The position numbers and the translations under genes are program-made. Under the pieces are notes generated by a model. The model made no database searches. It saw only the letters and a list, made by a program, of their open reading frames with translations, and was not told the origin of the DNA. This document shows positions 42,404 through 53,024 of a DNA stretch of 64,000 nt, piece by piece. This DNA is from Candidatus Saccharicenans subterraneus (GTDB taxonomy: Bacteria; Acidobacteriota; Aminicenantia; Aminicenantales; Saccharicenantaceae), in NCBI GenBank assembly GCA_003426165.1, contig QUAH01000009.1, forward strand, positions 1-64,000, read 5' to 3'. Every line of letters begins with the position of its first letter. The stretch's first letter is position 1.

Positions 42404-43678
42404 TCAGCGGGTGAGGCGGCTGTCTTCGACCACCACCCGGCCGGCCTTGATGACCGTTTTAACCGGGTTGCGGCCGAGCTCGTAGGCCAGGGAAAGGTAA
42501 GATGGAAGGTCGCAGAGAATGAGGTCAAAATCTTTTCCGGGCTCCAGCGAGCCGCAGCGGTCCTGGCGGTCTATGGCATAGGCGGCATTGATGGTGCAGG
42601 CGTTGATGGCTTCTTCCACCGTAAGCCGCAGGGTGAAGACGCCGAGCTGAAGCACGAAAAGCATCGACAGCAGGTGAGAGCTGCCCGGGTTAAAATCGCT
42701 GGCCAGGGCCACGATGGCTCCCCGGTCGAGCAATTCCCGGGCCGGCGCTCTTTTGTCCATCATCAGGAAGAAAGATACTCCGGGGAGCAGCACGGCCGCG
42801 GTCCGGCTGCGGCTCAGTTTTTCCACGCCGCCGGGAGTAATGTTTATGAGATGTTCGGCCGAACGGGCGCCAAGTTCGACCGCCAGCTCGGTGCCGCCGA
42901 TGGGCACGAACTCGTCGGAGTGAATCTTGAGCTTGAAGCCGAGTTTCAGGGCCGCTTCGGCCAGCTCCCTGGTTTCTTCCAGGGTAAAGACCGTAGGTTC
43001 GCAGAAGATATCAAAGAATTCAGCCAGCCGGCGGCGCCTCACCTCCGGCATGACCCTGTTTATTAATAATTCAAGGTAGGCCCTTCGTTCCGCCCTGTAT
43101 TCGGGTGGAATTTCATGGGCGCCCATGAAGGTTGGCACCAGGCTTACCGGCTGTTCGGCCTCCAGTTCCCGCACCACCTCCAGCTGCTTGATTTCATCTT
43201 CCAGGTTCAGCCCGTATCCGCTCTTGGCTTCGACCGTGGTTGTCCCGTTGAGCAGCATGGTCTGAAGCCGCTTCCGGCAGAGGTCCTTGAGTTCCTCCCG
43301 GCTGGCTTCCCTGGTGGCCCGGACCGTGGTCTGGATGCCCAGGCCCATGGCCGCCAGCTGCTGGTAAGTGTATCCCTGGAGGCGCAGGGAGAATTCCTTC
43401 TCCCGGTTGCCGGCAAACGGCAGGTGAGTGTGGCAGTCGACCAGGCCGGGCAGTCCGACCAGGCCCCGGCCGTCTATGACCCGGGCTCCCTCTTCGAGTT
43501 TGACTTTCTCCCGGAATTCTTTTTCCGGGCCGATAAAAACAATTTTGCCCTGGTAGCCAGCAATCCAGGCCTGTTCCAGCAGTCCGACCTCCCGCATGGC
43601 CGGTCCGGTCCTGGGAGCAGGGCCACCGCAGGTCAGGAGCTGGTCGAGGCCAGCCACCACCAGGTCAGCGCAGGTCAT
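42404..43678 (-). CDS. hutI: imidazolonepropionase
   Basis: Third enzyme of histidine degradation: hydrolyses imidazolone-propionate to formiminoglutamate. The 424 residues carry the metal site [10 protein letters not shown], the substrate-binding [20 protein letters not shown] and [11 protein letters not shown], as in known HutI. No hutH, hutU or formimidoylglutamase gene is in the window. The ATG lies within the end of ftsZ (14-bp overlap), preceded by AGGAAAA, so it is translated from the division operon message. Confidence 0.94.
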   Translation of the reverse strand: MTCADLVVAGLDQLLTCGGPAPRTGPAMREVGLLEQAWIAGYQGKIVFIGPEKEFREKVKLEEGARVIDGRGLVGLPGLVDCHTHLPFAGNREKEFSLRLQGYTYQQLAAMGLGIQTTVRATREASREELKDLCRKRLQTMLLNGTTTVEAKSGYGLNLEDEIKQLEVVRELEAEQPVSLVPTFMGAHEIPPEYRAERRAYLELLINRVMPEVRRRRLAEFFDIFCEPTVFTLEETRELAEAALKLGFKLKIHSDEFVPIGGTELAVELGARSAEHLINITPGGVEKLSRSRTAAVLLPGVSFFLMMDKRAPARELLDRGAIVALASDFNPGSSHLLSMLFVLQLGVFTLRLTVEEAINACTINAAYAIDRQDRCGSLEPGKDFDLILCDLPSYLSLAYELGRNPVKTVIKAGRVVVEDSRLTR

Positions 43679-44888
43679 TGGGCGTTTTCCTCATCGAGCT
43701 CTGTTTGGTTTTCCTGATAAAGGCCGGGGTGTTGAGCTCATTCCAGTCGATTTCGGAAGGAGCCGGGTCCATGATAGCCGGAGCGGCCTGACCGCCCTTG
43801 GGTTCGAACAGGTAAGGCGGGGTATCGCCCTTGACCATGACCGAGGTCTGGGTCTGGGGGTTGCTGGCTGGTCTTCTGATAATTTCCGGGGTGGCGGTCC
43901 TGGGTTTTTTACGGTCGAAGCCGGTGGCAATCACCGTGACCTTGATGGTCTCGCGGACCTCTTCGTCCAGAACCGTTCCGAAGATTATGTTGGCTTCCGG
44001 ATCAGCCAGGCTGGTAATCAGGTCCGAGGCCTTGGATACTTCGTGCAGGGTCATGTCCTTGCCACCGGTGATGTTGATGAGCACGCCCCTGGCGCCCTCT
44101 ATGGAAGTATCTATGAGCAGCGGGCTGCTGATGGCTTTCTGGGCTGCCTCCACCGCCCGGTTTTCGCCGCTGGCGATGCCGGTGCCCATGAAGGCCATGC
44201 CCATGCCCTTCATGATGGACTTGACGTCGGCAAAATCCAGGTTGATCAGGCCGGGCCTGGTGATCAGGTCGGAGATGCCCTGGGCCGCCTGGCGCAGGAC
44301 ATCGTCGGCCATGCGAAAGGCTTCGGGGATGGTGGTGTCCAGGTTGACCGTATCAATCAGCCTCTGGTTGGGAATGGCGATGACCGTATCCACCACGGAT
44401 TTTAGTTCCTGCAGGCCCTCTTCGGCCTTCTTGGCCCTGATCCGGCCTTCGAAGGCGAAGGGCATGGTGACGATGGCGATGACCAGCAGGCCCATCCCGG
44501 AGGCCAGGTTGGCGATGACCGGGGTGGCCCCGGTTCCGGTGCCGCCGCCCAGGCCGGCGGTCAGGAAGACCATGTCGGCCCCTTCCAGGATCTCGGCCAG
44601 GCGCTCGGTGTCTTCTTCGGCCGCCTGCCTCCCGACCTCGGGGTCGCCGCCCGAGCCGAGGCCCTTGGTCAGCTTGGTTCCGATCTGGACCTTGAGGTGG
44701 GCCCGGTTGTTATTCAGGGCCTGGCGGTCGGTGTTGATGGCGATGAATTCCACGCCCTCAATCCCGCTCTCTATCATCCGGTTGACGGCGTTACCGCCGC
44801 CGCCGCCGATGCCTATCACCTTGATCTTTGCTCCCGGGTTTTCTTCAGCCAGGTGAAACTTGATTTTGTTGCCGAAGTCATCGCGCAT
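43665..44888 (-). CDS. ftsZ: cell division protein FtsZ
   Basis: Tubulin-like GTPase that forms the division ring. The 407 residues carry [27 protein letters not shown], the tubulin signature GGGTGTGA, and [12 protein letters not shown] linker of about 60 residues leads to the C-terminal tail [13 protein letters not shown], comparable to the FtsA-binding DIPAFLR peptide, and then a basic end. The ATG at 44888 is selected because AAGGAGG is spaced for it; the longer frame from 44906 would overlap ftsA. Confidence 0.97.
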   Translation of the reverse strand: MRDDFGNKIKFHLAEENPGAKIKVIGIGGGGGNAVNRMIESGIEGVEFIAINTDRQALNNNRAHLKVQIGTKLTKGLGSGGDPEVGRQAAEEDTERLAEILEGADMVFLTAGLGGGTGTGATPVIANLASGMGLLVIAIVTMPFAFEGRIRAKKAEEGLQELKSVVDTVIAIPNQRLIDTVNLDTTIPEAFRMADDVLRQAAQGISDLITRPGLINLDFADVKSIMKGMGMAFMGTGIASGENRAVEAAQKAISSPLLIDTSIEGARGVLINITGGKDMTLHEVSKASDLITSLADPEANIIFGTVLDEEVRETIKVTVIATGFDRKKPRTATPEIIRRPASNPQTQTSVMVKGDTPPYLFEPKGGQAAPAIMDPAPSEIDWNELNTPAFIRKTKQSSMRKTPNDLR

Positions 44889-44898
44889 GTTTGCCTCC

Positions 44899-46119
44899 TT
44901 ATTCATTGAACCAGTCTTTAATCCTGGTCCAGAAGCCTTTCTTTTTATCTTTTATGAAACCGCGTTCCTTGATCTGGTTATATCCGTAAAGGATGAGCCC
45001 GACAGCCGTGGCGTAATCGGGCGTGCTGACGCGGTCGATCAGCCCCCCTATGTAATTCGGGTCACCCCGCCTCACCGGCAGGTCAAAGATTTCCTCGGCC
45101 ACCTCTTCCAGGCCGTCCAGCAGGGCGGTGCCCCCGGTCAGGACCAGCCCGGAGTTGAGCGACTTTTCGTAGCCCATTCTCTTGATGTCGGAGTCCACCA
45201 GGCGGAAGATTTCCTCGGCCCGGGGCTGGATGATGTCGGCCAGGATCTGCCTGGACATCACCCGAGATTTCCGGTTCTTGCCGACGGTCGGAACTTCGAT
45301 GGTGTCCTGTTCCTCGGTTACCGGCAGGGCCACGCAGCCGTATTTCTTCTTGATCTTTTCGGCGTCGGGAATGGGAGTGCGCAGCCCGACGGCAATGTCG
45401 TTGGTGAAGTTATCGCCACCCAGCGGGATGGTCGAAGTGTACCAGAGGGCCCCGCGCTCGAAGATGGCCACTTCTGTGGTGCCGGCCCCGATGTCGATCA
45501 GGCCCACGCCCAGCTCCCGCTCGTCGTGGGTCAGGACCGAGTGGCTGGTGGCGATCTGGTTGAGGACTATTTCCTGGATGCCGATTCCGGCCCGGTCCAG
45601 GCAGTTCTTCAGGTTCTGGATGGAGGTGATGGCCGAGGTGACGATATGGACATTGACCTCGAGCTTGATTCCGCTCATGCCCAGCGGGTCCTTGATTCCA
45701 TCCTGCTCGTCCACGATAAATTCCTGGGGAATGATGTGGATTATTTCCCGGTCGGGGGGAATGGACAGGGCCCGGGCCTGGTCGATCACCCGGCGGATGT
45801 CCTCGCGGGAAATCTCCCGGTTCTTTCCGGACACGGCCACCACCCCGCGGCTGTTGAAGCTCTTGATGTGCGAGCCGGAGATGCCCACGTAAGCCGATTC
45901 TATCTCCACGCCGGCCATCAGCTCGGCTTCTTCCTGGGCCCTTTTTATGGCCGAGATGGTCAGGTCCAGGTTAACCACCACTCCCTTCCTGATGCCCTTG
46001 GATTCCGCCACCCCGATGCCGATGATTTCAACCTTCTGCTCTTCGGTGATTTCTCCGATGATGGCCACCGTCTTCTTGGTGCCGATGTCCAGACCTACCA
46101 GATAGTTGTTTCTGGCCAT
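44899..46119 (-). CDS. ftsA: cell division protein FtsA
   Basis: Actin-like protein that tethers FtsZ to the membrane. The 406 residues show [33 protein letters not shown] (1C domain), [14 protein letters not shown] and [12 protein letters not shown]. The C-terminal ending [12 protein letters not shown] is the amphipathic membrane helix. AGGAGG stands before the ATG, whose first base overlaps the ftsQ stop. Confidence 0.97.
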   Translation of the reverse strand: MARNNYLVGLDIGTKKTVAIIGEITEEQKVEIIGIGVAESKGIRKGVVVNLDLTISAIKRAQEEAELMAGVEIESAYVGISGSHIKSFNSRGVVAVSGKNREISREDIRRVIDQARALSIPPDREIIHIIPQEFIVDEQDGIKDPLGMSGIKLEVNVHIVTSAITSIQNLKNCLDRAGIGIQEIVLNQIATSHSVLTHDERELGVGLIDIGAGTTEVAIFERGALWYTSTIPLGGDNFTNDIAVGLRTPIPDAEKIKKKYGCVALPVTEEQDTIEVPTVGKNRKSRVMSRQILADIIQPRAEEIFRLVDSDIKRMGYEKSLNSGLVLTGGTALLDGLEEVAEEIFDLPVRRGDPNYIGGLIDRVSTPDYATAVGLILYGYNQIKERGFIKDKKKGFWTRIKDWFNE

Positions 46120-46970
46120 TAACTTACCTCCTTTTTCTGCCCCCTGGATTCCCTGGCCGAAAGTTCCAGGGGCTTGACGTAGGCCCGTCCCTGGATCCTC
46201 AGGTCAACATATTCCAGCGGGCCGAACAGCCGGGCCCAGGCTTCTCTGTTCGCCAGGTAGAAGGGCAACTGTTCCTGGAAATTTTCGGCATTGATGATGA
46301 CCCGGACCGGGTCTTCCGCCAGCTCTACTTCCAGCTGCCCATCAGCCTTAAAAATCAGGCGGCGGATGAGCTGCCTGGCTGCGGGTTCCAGGCCGTCGAG
46401 GGCCTGGCCGGCCAGCCTGACCTTGTCCTGGTAGGCCAGGTTGAAATTGGCTTCATCCTCGAGCACTGGAAAGGCCGGGTCAAAAGGTTCGGTTTCGCTT
46501 CTGATGACCTTCCCTTCTTCGTCCACCAGGAAGTACAGGCCCCGGTGAATATAAAACCTGGGTGTCCTGGGATAGACTTCAACCCGGAGAGTAGAGGGCA
46601 GAATCTTTTCGGCCCGGACTTCCTTGACCCCGGGCAGCGAGGTCAGGCTCAGCCGGAGATAGTCCAGGTTGCAGATCAGGATATTGCCGGGGTTCCGGCT
46701 CAGCAGATAATCTTCCACCCGCTGCTTGAGCTCCGGGCTGGATGAAATGACTTCCACCTTCTTGATACTGAGCTCATCACAGGTAATAAGGTAATAATAC
46801 AGCTGGGCCACGCCCAGAAACAGGGCTATCAGGGCGAAGAACAGACCGAGGAAATGTGTCCAGCGCAGCGGCTTTTTCCCGGTCTTGCCCCTGGGGCCCA
46901 CCGCCCGGGCCGAGCGATGGAAAACCACGGCCCCGGCCGCGTTCAGGGGATATCCATTTTCAACGGCCAT
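46119..46970 (-). CDS. ftsQ: cell division protein FtsQ
   Basis: Bitopic divisome protein of 283 residues: cytoplasmic N-terminus of about 36 residues, one helix (about 38-60), POTRA domain (about 64-135; ISIKKVEV-like [10 protein letters not shown] and [28 protein letters not shown]) and the FtsQ beta domain. It overlaps murC by 11 bp. In many bacteria murB and ddl stand between murC and ftsQ; both are missing here. Confidence 0.93.
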   Translation of the reverse strand: MAVENGYPLNAAGAVVFHRSARAVGPRGKTGKKPLRWTHFLGLFFALIALFLGVAQLYYYLITCDELSIKKVEVISSSPELKQRVEDYLLSRNPGNILICNLDYLRLSLTSLPGVKEVRAEKILPSTLRVEVYPRTPRFYIHRGLYFLVDEEGKVIRSETEPFDPAFPVLEDEANFNLAYQDKVRLAGQALDGLEPAARQLIRRLIFKADGQLEVELAEDPVRVIINAENFQEQLPFYLANREAWARLFGPLEYVDLRIQGRAYVKPLELSARESRGQKKEVS

Positions 46971-48360
46971 GGTTTTTTTCTCCCTGCAACAGTCTTATCG
47001 TTTCCGGAATGATCCGGCTGATATTTCCAGCTCCCAGGACCAGGAGCATATCGTTCGGGGCCAGAATTTCCGCCAGTCTCTCTGGGATCCGGTTCAGGAC
47101 CGGCTCAAAGAGGACATTCTTGTGACCGAATTGCCTGATGGCCTCAAACAGGGCCTGGCCGCTGACTCCCTCGATTGGGTCTTCGCCGGCGGCATAGATT
47201 TCGGTCACCAGGAGAATGTCAGCCTGGTTGAAAGCGGTGGCAAAATCGGGGAGCAGCCTGGCCAGCCGGCTGTAGCGGTGGGGCTGGAATACGGCCACCA
47301 GCCTTCTATCCCAGCCGGTCCGGGCCGCCTCCAGGGTGGCCCGGATTTCGGTCGGATGGTGGGCGTAATCCTCGATGACCATGATGTCACCGACCATACC
47401 CTTAAGTTCAAACCGGCGACCGGTTCCGGAGTATTCCTCCAGGGCCTTGAGAATGGTCCGGGCCGGGATGTCCAGGTCCAGGCCCACGGCCGTGGCCGCC
47501 ATGGCATTCAGGATATTGTGCTTGCCGGGGACGTTGAGCTTCAGGCGTCCCAGCCGCTGGCCGAAGGCATAAAGGGTTGACTGGCTGGAGAACTCGGAGA
47601 AGGAAAAATCCCTGGCCTGGATGTCGGCCTGGGAGCTGAAGCCATAGGTGATGATCTTTCTTTCCAGGTCGGGAATGATCGACTGCAGGTTGGGGTCGTC
47701 CAGGCAGAGGATGATGGGGCAGTAAAAAGGAACCTTGTTGGCGAAGCTGACAAAGGTCTTCTTGATTTCGTCCAGGGTCCCGTAGTGGTCCAGGTGCTCG
47801 GCGTCGATGTTGGTCAGGACCGCGATGAAGGGCGAAAGGTAAAGAAAGGAGCGGTCGCTTTCGTCGGCCTCGGCCACGATGAAATCTCCCTCGCCCAGGC
47901 GGGCATTGGCCCCGAGGGTATTTAACCGCCCACCGACAATAACCGTCGGGTCAAAGCCGGCCACCTCCAGCACCATGGCCGTCATGGAGGTGGTGGTGGT
48001 CTTGCCGTGGGCCCCGGCCACGGCGATGCCGTATTTCATCCGCATCAGCTCGGCCAGCATTTCGGCCCTGGGTATGACCGGGATCTTGCGGGCCCGGGCC
48101 TGGAGCACCTCCACGTTGTCTTCGCGCACCGCGGAAGAAATAACCACCACATCAGCCTGGCCGACATTTTCGGCCGCATGACCGCGATGGATTGTGGCTC
48201 CAAGCCTGGCCAGCCTCTGGGTGGCTTCGTTTTCCTGAAGGTCCGAGCCGGAGACCTGGTAGCCGAGGTTGAGCAGAACTTCGGCAATCCCGCACATACC
48301 GGTGCCGCCGATGCCCACCATGTGAATGCGGTTCAACTTGCGGTAACCTTTCTTAACCAC
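46960..48360 (-). CDS. murC: UDP-N-acetylmuramate-L-alanine ligase
   Basis: Adds L-Ala to UDP-MurNAc. The 466 residues show the N-terminal [18 protein letters not shown], the ATP loop [33 protein letters not shown], and the C-terminal [10 protein letters not shown] and FQPHRYSR. Domain order and length are normal. It overlaps murG by 8 bp upstream and ftsQ by 11 bp downstream. Confidence 0.96.
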   Translation of the reverse strand: MVKKGYRKLNRIHMVGIGGTGMCGIAEVLLNLGYQVSGSDLQENEATQRLARLGATIHRGHAAENVGQADVVVISSAVREDNVEVLQARARKIPVIPRAEMLAELMRMKYGIAVAGAHGKTTTTSMTAMVLEVAGFDPTVIVGGRLNTLGANARLGEGDFIVAEADESDRSFLYLSPFIAVLTNIDAEHLDHYGTLDEIKKTFVSFANKVPFYCPIILCLDDPNLQSIIPDLERKIITYGFSSQADIQARDFSFSEFSSQSTLYAFGQRLGRLKLNVPGKHNILNAMAATAVGLDLDIPARTILKALEEYSGTGRRFELKGMVGDIMVIEDYAHHPTEIRATLEAARTGWDRRLVAVFQPHRYSRLARLLPDFATAFNQADILLVTEIYAAGEDPIEGVSGQALFEAIRQFGHKNVLFEPVLNRIPERLAEILAPNDMLLVLGAGNISRIIPETIRLLQGEKNHGR

Positions 48361-49453
48361 GGTCGCCTCCTGCGGGGGACTTTATCTTCTCCAGACAGAG
48401 ACCGGCGATTTTTTCGGCCACGCCCTGCGGCCGCAACTTTTCCAGGTTGTCTTCCATCCGGTCAAGAACTTCTTTATGGTTCAGGTAGTATTTTATTTTT
48501 TCAGCCAGCAGTCCGGGCTCGAAATCCTTTTCCAGGATGACCTCGGCCCCGCCGGCTTTTTCCAGCTCCCGGGCGTTGAATTCTTGGTGGTTATCGGCCG
48601 CGGCGGCAAAGGGCACCAGCAGGGCTGGTTTCCGGCCGGCCACCAGCTCGGCGCAGGTGGTGGCCCCGGCCCGGCAGATGACCAGGTCGGCCCTGGCTAG
48701 GTACTCGGCCATGGGTGAGAAAAAGGCAGCCACCACGGCCCGGGAAAAGCCGTGCTCCTGGTAGGCCCGGCTGACCCGGTCGAAGTCTCTTTCTCCGGTC
48801 TGGTGGTAAATGACCAGGGAATCCCTGAATTCCTCAAGCTCGCCGAGGGACTCAATCAGCCGGTCGTTCAGGAATTTCGAGCCCTGGCTACCGCCAAAAA
48901 TCAGCAGGGTCAGGGTCTGTTCTCTTCGTTTTTTTGGAATTTCATAGAATTCTGGACGGACCGGGTTGCCCACCAGCACGGCCTTGTCCCCGAAATAGGC
49001 GAGCGAGCTGGCGAAGGAAACCACCACCAGGTCGACGAAGCGGCCGAGCTTGCGGTTGGTGAACCCGGGCAGGGCATTCTGCTCCAGGATGACCGTTGGC
49101 TTTCTCATCAGGGCGGCCAGCAGCAAAATCGGCCCGGAGCTGAAGCCGCCCACCCCGATTACCAGGGCGGGACGGAACCGCAACAGTATATAGAATGACT
49201 TGAGAAAAGCCAGAGGGAGAAGGACCAGGCCCCGCAGCTTCTTCAACCCCCGGCCCTTGAGTCCTTCCACGGGCAGGGTCAGGAAGCGGTTGACCTCGGC
49301 TGACATGATCTTTTTTTCCACGGCCCTGGAACTGCCGACGTAGACCAGCCGGAGGTCGGGTCGCAGGCGGAGCAGGGTGCGGCCCAGGACCAGGGCCGGG
49401 TAGAGGTGCCCGCCCGTGCCACCTCCGCTGATGATCACAGTCGCCTGCTTCAT
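48353..49453 (-). CDS. murG: UDP-GlcNAc:lipid I N-acetylglucosaminyltransferase
   Basis: Makes lipid II from lipid I on the inner membrane face. The 366 residues carry the first glycine loop [13 protein letters not shown], the second [14 protein letters not shown]-type loop, [11 protein letters not shown], the third [11 protein letters not shown] loop, and [11 protein letters not shown] with the nucleotide-sugar Glu. Start overlaps ftsW by 4 bp. Confidence 0.96.
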   Translation of the reverse strand: MKQATVIISGGGTGGHLYPALVLGRTLLRLRPDLRLVYVGSSRAVEKKIMSAEVNRFLTLPVEGLKGRGLKKLRGLVLLPLAFLKSFYILLRFRPALVIGVGGFSSGPILLLAALMRKPTVILEQNALPGFTNRKLGRFVDLVVVSFASSLAYFGDKAVLVGNPVRPEFYEIPKKRREQTLTLLIFGGSQGSKFLNDRLIESLGELEEFRDSLVIYHQTGERDFDRVSRAYQEHGFSRAVVAAFFSPMAEYLARADLVICRAGATTCAELVAGRKPALLVPFAAAADNHQEFNARELEKAGGAEVILEKDFEPGLLAEKIKYYLNHKEVLDRMEDNLEKLRPQGVAEKIAGLCLEKIKSPAGGDRG

Positions 49454-50562
49454 GGGGTCGAACTAACCTCCAGCTTTCTTTGAGAAATATTCAGCAACAG
49501 GCCCACTGCCAGCAGGTTGCAGACCAGGGCCGAACGACCGAAGGAAATGAAGGGCAGGGGAATGCCGGTGACCGGTCCCAGCCCCAGGACGACACTGATG
49601 TTGAGAAGGGCCTGGATGATTATGCTCAGGGTCAGCCCGTAGGCGATCAGCCTGTAATTAGCATTAAGAGTCTGGCCAGCTATTTTCAGGCCGCGGAACA
49701 GGAAGAGAAGGAACAGGCCCACGGTGCCCATGGTGCCCAGCAACCCGACCTCCTCGCCGATGATGGCGAAGATAAAATCGGTGTGGGCGCAGGGGAGGAA
49801 GTAGAGTTTCTGAGTGGAAGAGCCGATGCTCACTCCCAGCAGCCCGCCGGCCCCGACCGCCAGCCGGGATTGCCTGACCTGAAAGGCCTTGCCCAGCGGG
49901 TCCTGCTCGGGCGATAAAAATCCGTGCAGCCGGTTTACCCGGTAATCGGCCGAGAACAGGAAGATGATGAATATGACCAGGAGTACCAGGGCTGGCGGAG
50001 CGAAGTATTTAAGCTTAACTCCACCCAGGTAGAGCATCAGGGCCGAAATAAGGAAAATAAAAACGGCCGTGCTGTAATCGGGCTCCAGCAGGATGACCAG
50101 GACGAAGGCCAGCACCACGCCCACCGGAACCATCAGGGTTTTCCAGTGGTTGATGGTGTCGGCTTTCCGGTAGCAGAAGTTGGCCAGGAACAGGATCAGA
50201 ACGACCTTGGCCAGCTCCGAAGGCTGGAAACGGACCCCCATGAACTGGACCCAGCGGTGAGCGTTGGCCGAGGGGGGCATGACCAGGCAGAGCACCAGGA
50301 GCAGGAAGGTAAAGGCGGTGGCCAGGTAGATCAACCTGGTCATGGTGAAAAACGGTTCCCGGATTGAAGCCACGATCACCATCAGAACCAGGCCGAAGAC
50401 CGCGGCCATGATCTGGTTGGTCAGGAAGTAGAAGCTCTGGCGGTATTTTTCACCGGCCAGGATGGCCGAGGAGCTGAAGACCATGATGATGCCCAGGATG
50501 AGTAGCAGAAGAGTGTTGACCAGCAGGACCTTGTCGAAGGCGAATCTCTTGAAGACTTCCAT
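49450..50562 (-). CDS. ftsW: FtsW, septal peptidoglycan glycosyltransferase of the SEDS family
   Basis: The 370-residue membrane protein has about ten helices. Family landmarks are AHRWVQFMGVRFQPSELAKVVLILFLA (with the Trp-Asp-equivalent region), LLEPDYSTAV (the catalytic Asp loop, as E/QPDxG in others) and the near-terminal GLGPVTGIPLPFISFGRSAL. It would work with the FtsI transpeptidase encoded seven genes upstream. One base overlaps murD. Confidence 0.95.
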   Translation of the reverse strand: MEVFKRFAFDKVLLVNTLLLLILGIIMVFSSSAILAGEKYRQSFYFLTNQIMAAVFGLVLMVIVASIREPFFTMTRLIYLATAFTFLLLVLCLVMPPSANAHRWVQFMGVRFQPSELAKVVLILFLANFCYRKADTINHWKTLMVPVGVVLAFVLVILLEPDYSTAVFIFLISALMLYLGGVKLKYFAPPALVLLVIFIIFLFSADYRVNRLHGFLSPEQDPLGKAFQVRQSRLAVGAGGLLGVSIGSSTQKLYFLPCAHTDFIFAIIGEEVGLLGTMGTVGLFLLFLFRGLKIAGQTLNANYRLIAYGLTLSIIIQALLNISVVLGLGPVTGIPLPFISFGRSALVCNLLAVGLLLNISQRKLEVSSTP

Positions 50563-51932
50563 CAGCTCTTCTTCCTCCTGGCAATTTTTCTGGCCAGGTA
50601 ATTGACTTCTTTCTTGAACAGCCGGCCCCGTTCCTCGAAGTTCCTGAACATGTCCCAGGAGGTACAGGCCGGTGCCAGCAGCACCACGTCTCCCGGCCGG
50701 GCCGACTGGTAGGCTCTGGCCACCAGCTCCCGGAAGGTGCTGACCTCTTCCAGCGGGAAGGCCCCTTCCAGAGCTTTCCTTATTTTCTCTTTGGCTTCTC
50801 CAATCAGCAGGATTTTTCTGACCCTGTTTTTTAGCGCGCGACGCAGGGGGGAGAAATCTCCCCCCTTGTCGCGCCCCCCGAGGATTAGTACGATTGGGCG
50901 TGAGTAGGACTGAACAGCTTTAACAGTAGCGGCAACAGTGGTAGCTTTGGAGTCGTTCACGAACAGGACCCGGTTTATGGTGCGCACTTCTTCCAGTCGG
51001 TGTTCTAACCCCCTGAAGTCTCTGGCGGTCTGCCTAATGGCCGGCAGACTCGCCCCGGCCAGGCGGGAGGTGACCACAGCAGCCATGATGTTTTCCAGGT
51101 TGTGAACCCCTCTCAGCTTGATGTCCCTGGTTTTTATTACCGGAAGTTCTTCCTCAAGCTTCAACCAGACCGTTGAGTCCTTGAGGTAGCAACCCCGGGG
51201 TACCTTATGCTTTCGGCTGAAAGCATAGAGATCTGATTTTTGATCGCGGCCCCAGCTCCGGAGGATGGCGTCGTCGCGGTTGAGGACGGCCAGGTCTCCG
51301 GGCCGCTGGTGGTCGAAAAGTTTCTTCTTGGCCCGGATATAGTTTTCATAGGTCTTATGCCAGTCCAGGTGATTGGGTGAAATATTCAGGAAGACCGCAA
51401 TATCGGTGCGGAATTTTTCGGTGAACTCCAGCTGGAAGCTGGAAATTTCGGTTACGATGATGTGGTCAGGACGGCTCTTTTTCACGAAAGAGATCAGCGG
51501 GGTCCCGATGTTTCCGGTCAGGTGGACTTTGAGGCCACTGTTTTTTAGCATCCTGTAAATCAGGGTGGTGGTGGTCGACTTGCCGTTGGAGCCGGTGATG
51601 CCGACCAGCCGGCAATTCAGGAAGTGGTAGGCCAGCTCAATCTCGGAAATTACTTTTACCCCCTTCTCCCGGGCTTCCAGAATTTCCGGGAGCGGCGGCA
51701 CGCCCGGGCTGACCACGATCAGGTCGGCCGCCAGAAAGAGTTCCAGCCGATGCCGGCCGCAGTCGAATTCCACGCCCCGTTTCCGGTAGTCGGCGACCCG
51801 CTCCAGTTCGCTTTCTGGCTTGCGGTCGCTGACCGTCAGCTGCCCGACTTCCTGTTCCAGCAGAAAATCGCAGACGGCCTGGCCGGTCCGGGCGAAACCC
51901 ACGACCACGACCTTTTTTCCTCTCAGTTCCAT
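50562..51932 (-). CDS. murD: UDP-N-acetylmuramoylalanine-D-glutamate ligase
   Basis: Adds D-Glu. The 456 residues show VVVGFARTGQAVCDFL, the ATP loop ITGSNGKSTTTTLI, NISPNHLDWHKTYENY, RGLEHRLEEV, VNDSKATTVAAT and LLAPACTSWDMFRNFEERG, the standard MurD series. A two-base gap separates it from mraY. Confidence 0.96.
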   Translation of the reverse strand: MELRGKKVVVVGFARTGQAVCDFLLEQEVGQLTVSDRKPESELERVADYRKRGVEFDCGRHRLELFLAADLIVVSPGVPPLPEILEAREKGVKVISEIELAYHFLNCRLVGITGSNGKSTTTTLIYRMLKNSGLKVHLTGNIGTPLISFVKKSRPDHIIVTEISSFQLEFTEKFRTDIAVFLNISPNHLDWHKTYENYIRAKKKLFDHQRPGDLAVLNRDDAILRSWGRDQKSDLYAFSRKHKVPRGCYLKDSTVWLKLEEELPVIKTRDIKLRGVHNLENIMAAVVTSRLAGASLPAIRQTARDFRGLEHRLEEVRTINRVLFVNDSKATTVAATVKAVQSYSRPIVLILGGRDKGGDFSPLRRALKNRVRKILLIGEAKEKIRKALEGAFPLEEVSTFRELVARAYQSARPGDVVLLAPACTSWDMFRNFEERGRLFKKEVNYLARKIARRKKS

Positions 51933-51934
51933 CT

Positions 51935-53023
51935 TTACCTCAACTTCAACGTGGTCAAGCTGAACAGGGCGAAGATTATGCCTATGATCCAGAAACGGAT
52001 GACCACCTTTTCTTCCGGCCAGCCGACCAGCTCAAAATGATGGTGCAGGGGAGCCATCCTGAAGATTCTCTTGCCGCCCGAAAGTTTGAAATAAGAAACC
52101 TGGAGCATGACCGACAGGGCTTCCAGGATGAAGACCCCGGCCACCGCAAACAGCAGGAATTCCTGCTTGATCAGGATGGCAATCAGCCCCAGGGTACCTC
52201 CCAGTGACAGGGCACCCACGTCGCCCATGAAGATTTCGGCCGGGTGGCAGTTAAACCACAGGAAACCAAGGCAGGCTCCGGACAGGGCTCCGACGAACAC
52301 GGTCAACTCAGCGGCCAGTGGAACGCGCAGTATGCTGAGATACTGGGACCAGACGGCGTGACCGGCGACATAGGTCAGGGCCGTCAGGGCCACGGAAGCG
52401 ATCAGGGTTAAGCCTATGGCCAGCCCATCCAGGCCGTCGGCCAGGTTGACCGAGTTGGAAGAACCCACCAGTATGAACAGGATCCAGGGCAGGTAAAACC
52501 AGCCCAGGTAAGGTGTCCATTCCTTGAAAAACGGGAAGGTCAGGTTCAGGCTGAACTGGCCCCTGAACCCGATCAGGACCAGGGTCAGGGCCAGAGCCCC
52601 GGACACCAGAAATTGCAGGATAAGTTTCTGCCGCGGAGTCAGGCCCAGGGAGCGCCGCCAGCGGTATTTTATGAAATCATCGGCAAAGCCGATTCCCCCG
52701 AAGAACAGCATCCCGCCCATGGCCAGCCAGACGTAGATGTTTTCCAGGTTGCCCCAGAGCAGGGTGGAAACCAGGGTGGCCCCGATGATCATCACCCCGC
52801 CCATGGAAGGAGTGCCCTTCTTGTTAAGATGGCTGGACGGTCCTTCCTGCCTTATTTCCTGCCCGATTTGATGTTTTTTCAGGAGCCTGATGAAAATTGG
52901 TGTCAGCATGAACATCAAGACCAGGGCGGTGATCCCACTCAGGGCGGTTCTGACAGTGATGTAACGGAAGACGTTGAAAAAGAAGTAATACTCCCTGAGC
53001 GGAACGAGCAACCAGTACAGCAC
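51935..53023 (-). CDS. mraY: phospho-N-acetylmuramoyl-pentapeptide transferase
   Basis: Transfers the muropeptide to undecaprenyl phosphate giving lipid I. The 362 residues form about ten helices and show SHLNKKGTPSMGGVMII, GFADDFIKYRWRRSLGLTPRQKL with the Asp pair, NSVNLADGLDGLAIGL, GDVGALSLGG and MAPLHHHFELVGWPEEKVVIRFW. All catalytic positions are present. Confidence 0.97.
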   Translation of the reverse strand: MLYWLLVPLREYYFFFNVFRYITVRTALSGITALVLMFMLTPIFIRLLKKHQIGQEIRQEGPSSHLNKKGTPSMGGVMIIGATLVSTLLWGNLENIYVWLAMGGMLFFGGIGFADDFIKYRWRRSLGLTPRQKLILQFLVSGALALTLVLIGFRGQFSLNLTFPFFKEWTPYLGWFYLPWILFILVGSSNSVNLADGLDGLAIGLTLIASVALTALTYVAGHAVWSQYLSILRVPLAAELTVFVGALSGACLGFLWFNCHPAEIFMGDVGALSLGGTLGLIAILIKQEFLLFAVAGVFILEALSVMLQVSYFKLSGGKRIFRMAPLHHHFELVGWPEEKVVIRFWIIGIIFALFSLTTLKLR

Positions 53024-53024
53024 T

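Noticed and set aside
43831-44856. 341-codon plus-strand frame opposite ftsZ
   Set aside because: Met/Ser/Arg-rich antisense product of a certain gene.
44860-46122. 420-codon plus-strand frame opposite ftsA
   Set aside because: Exact shadow of ftsA with Asp/Gly/Val-rich antisense composition; no start context and no motif.
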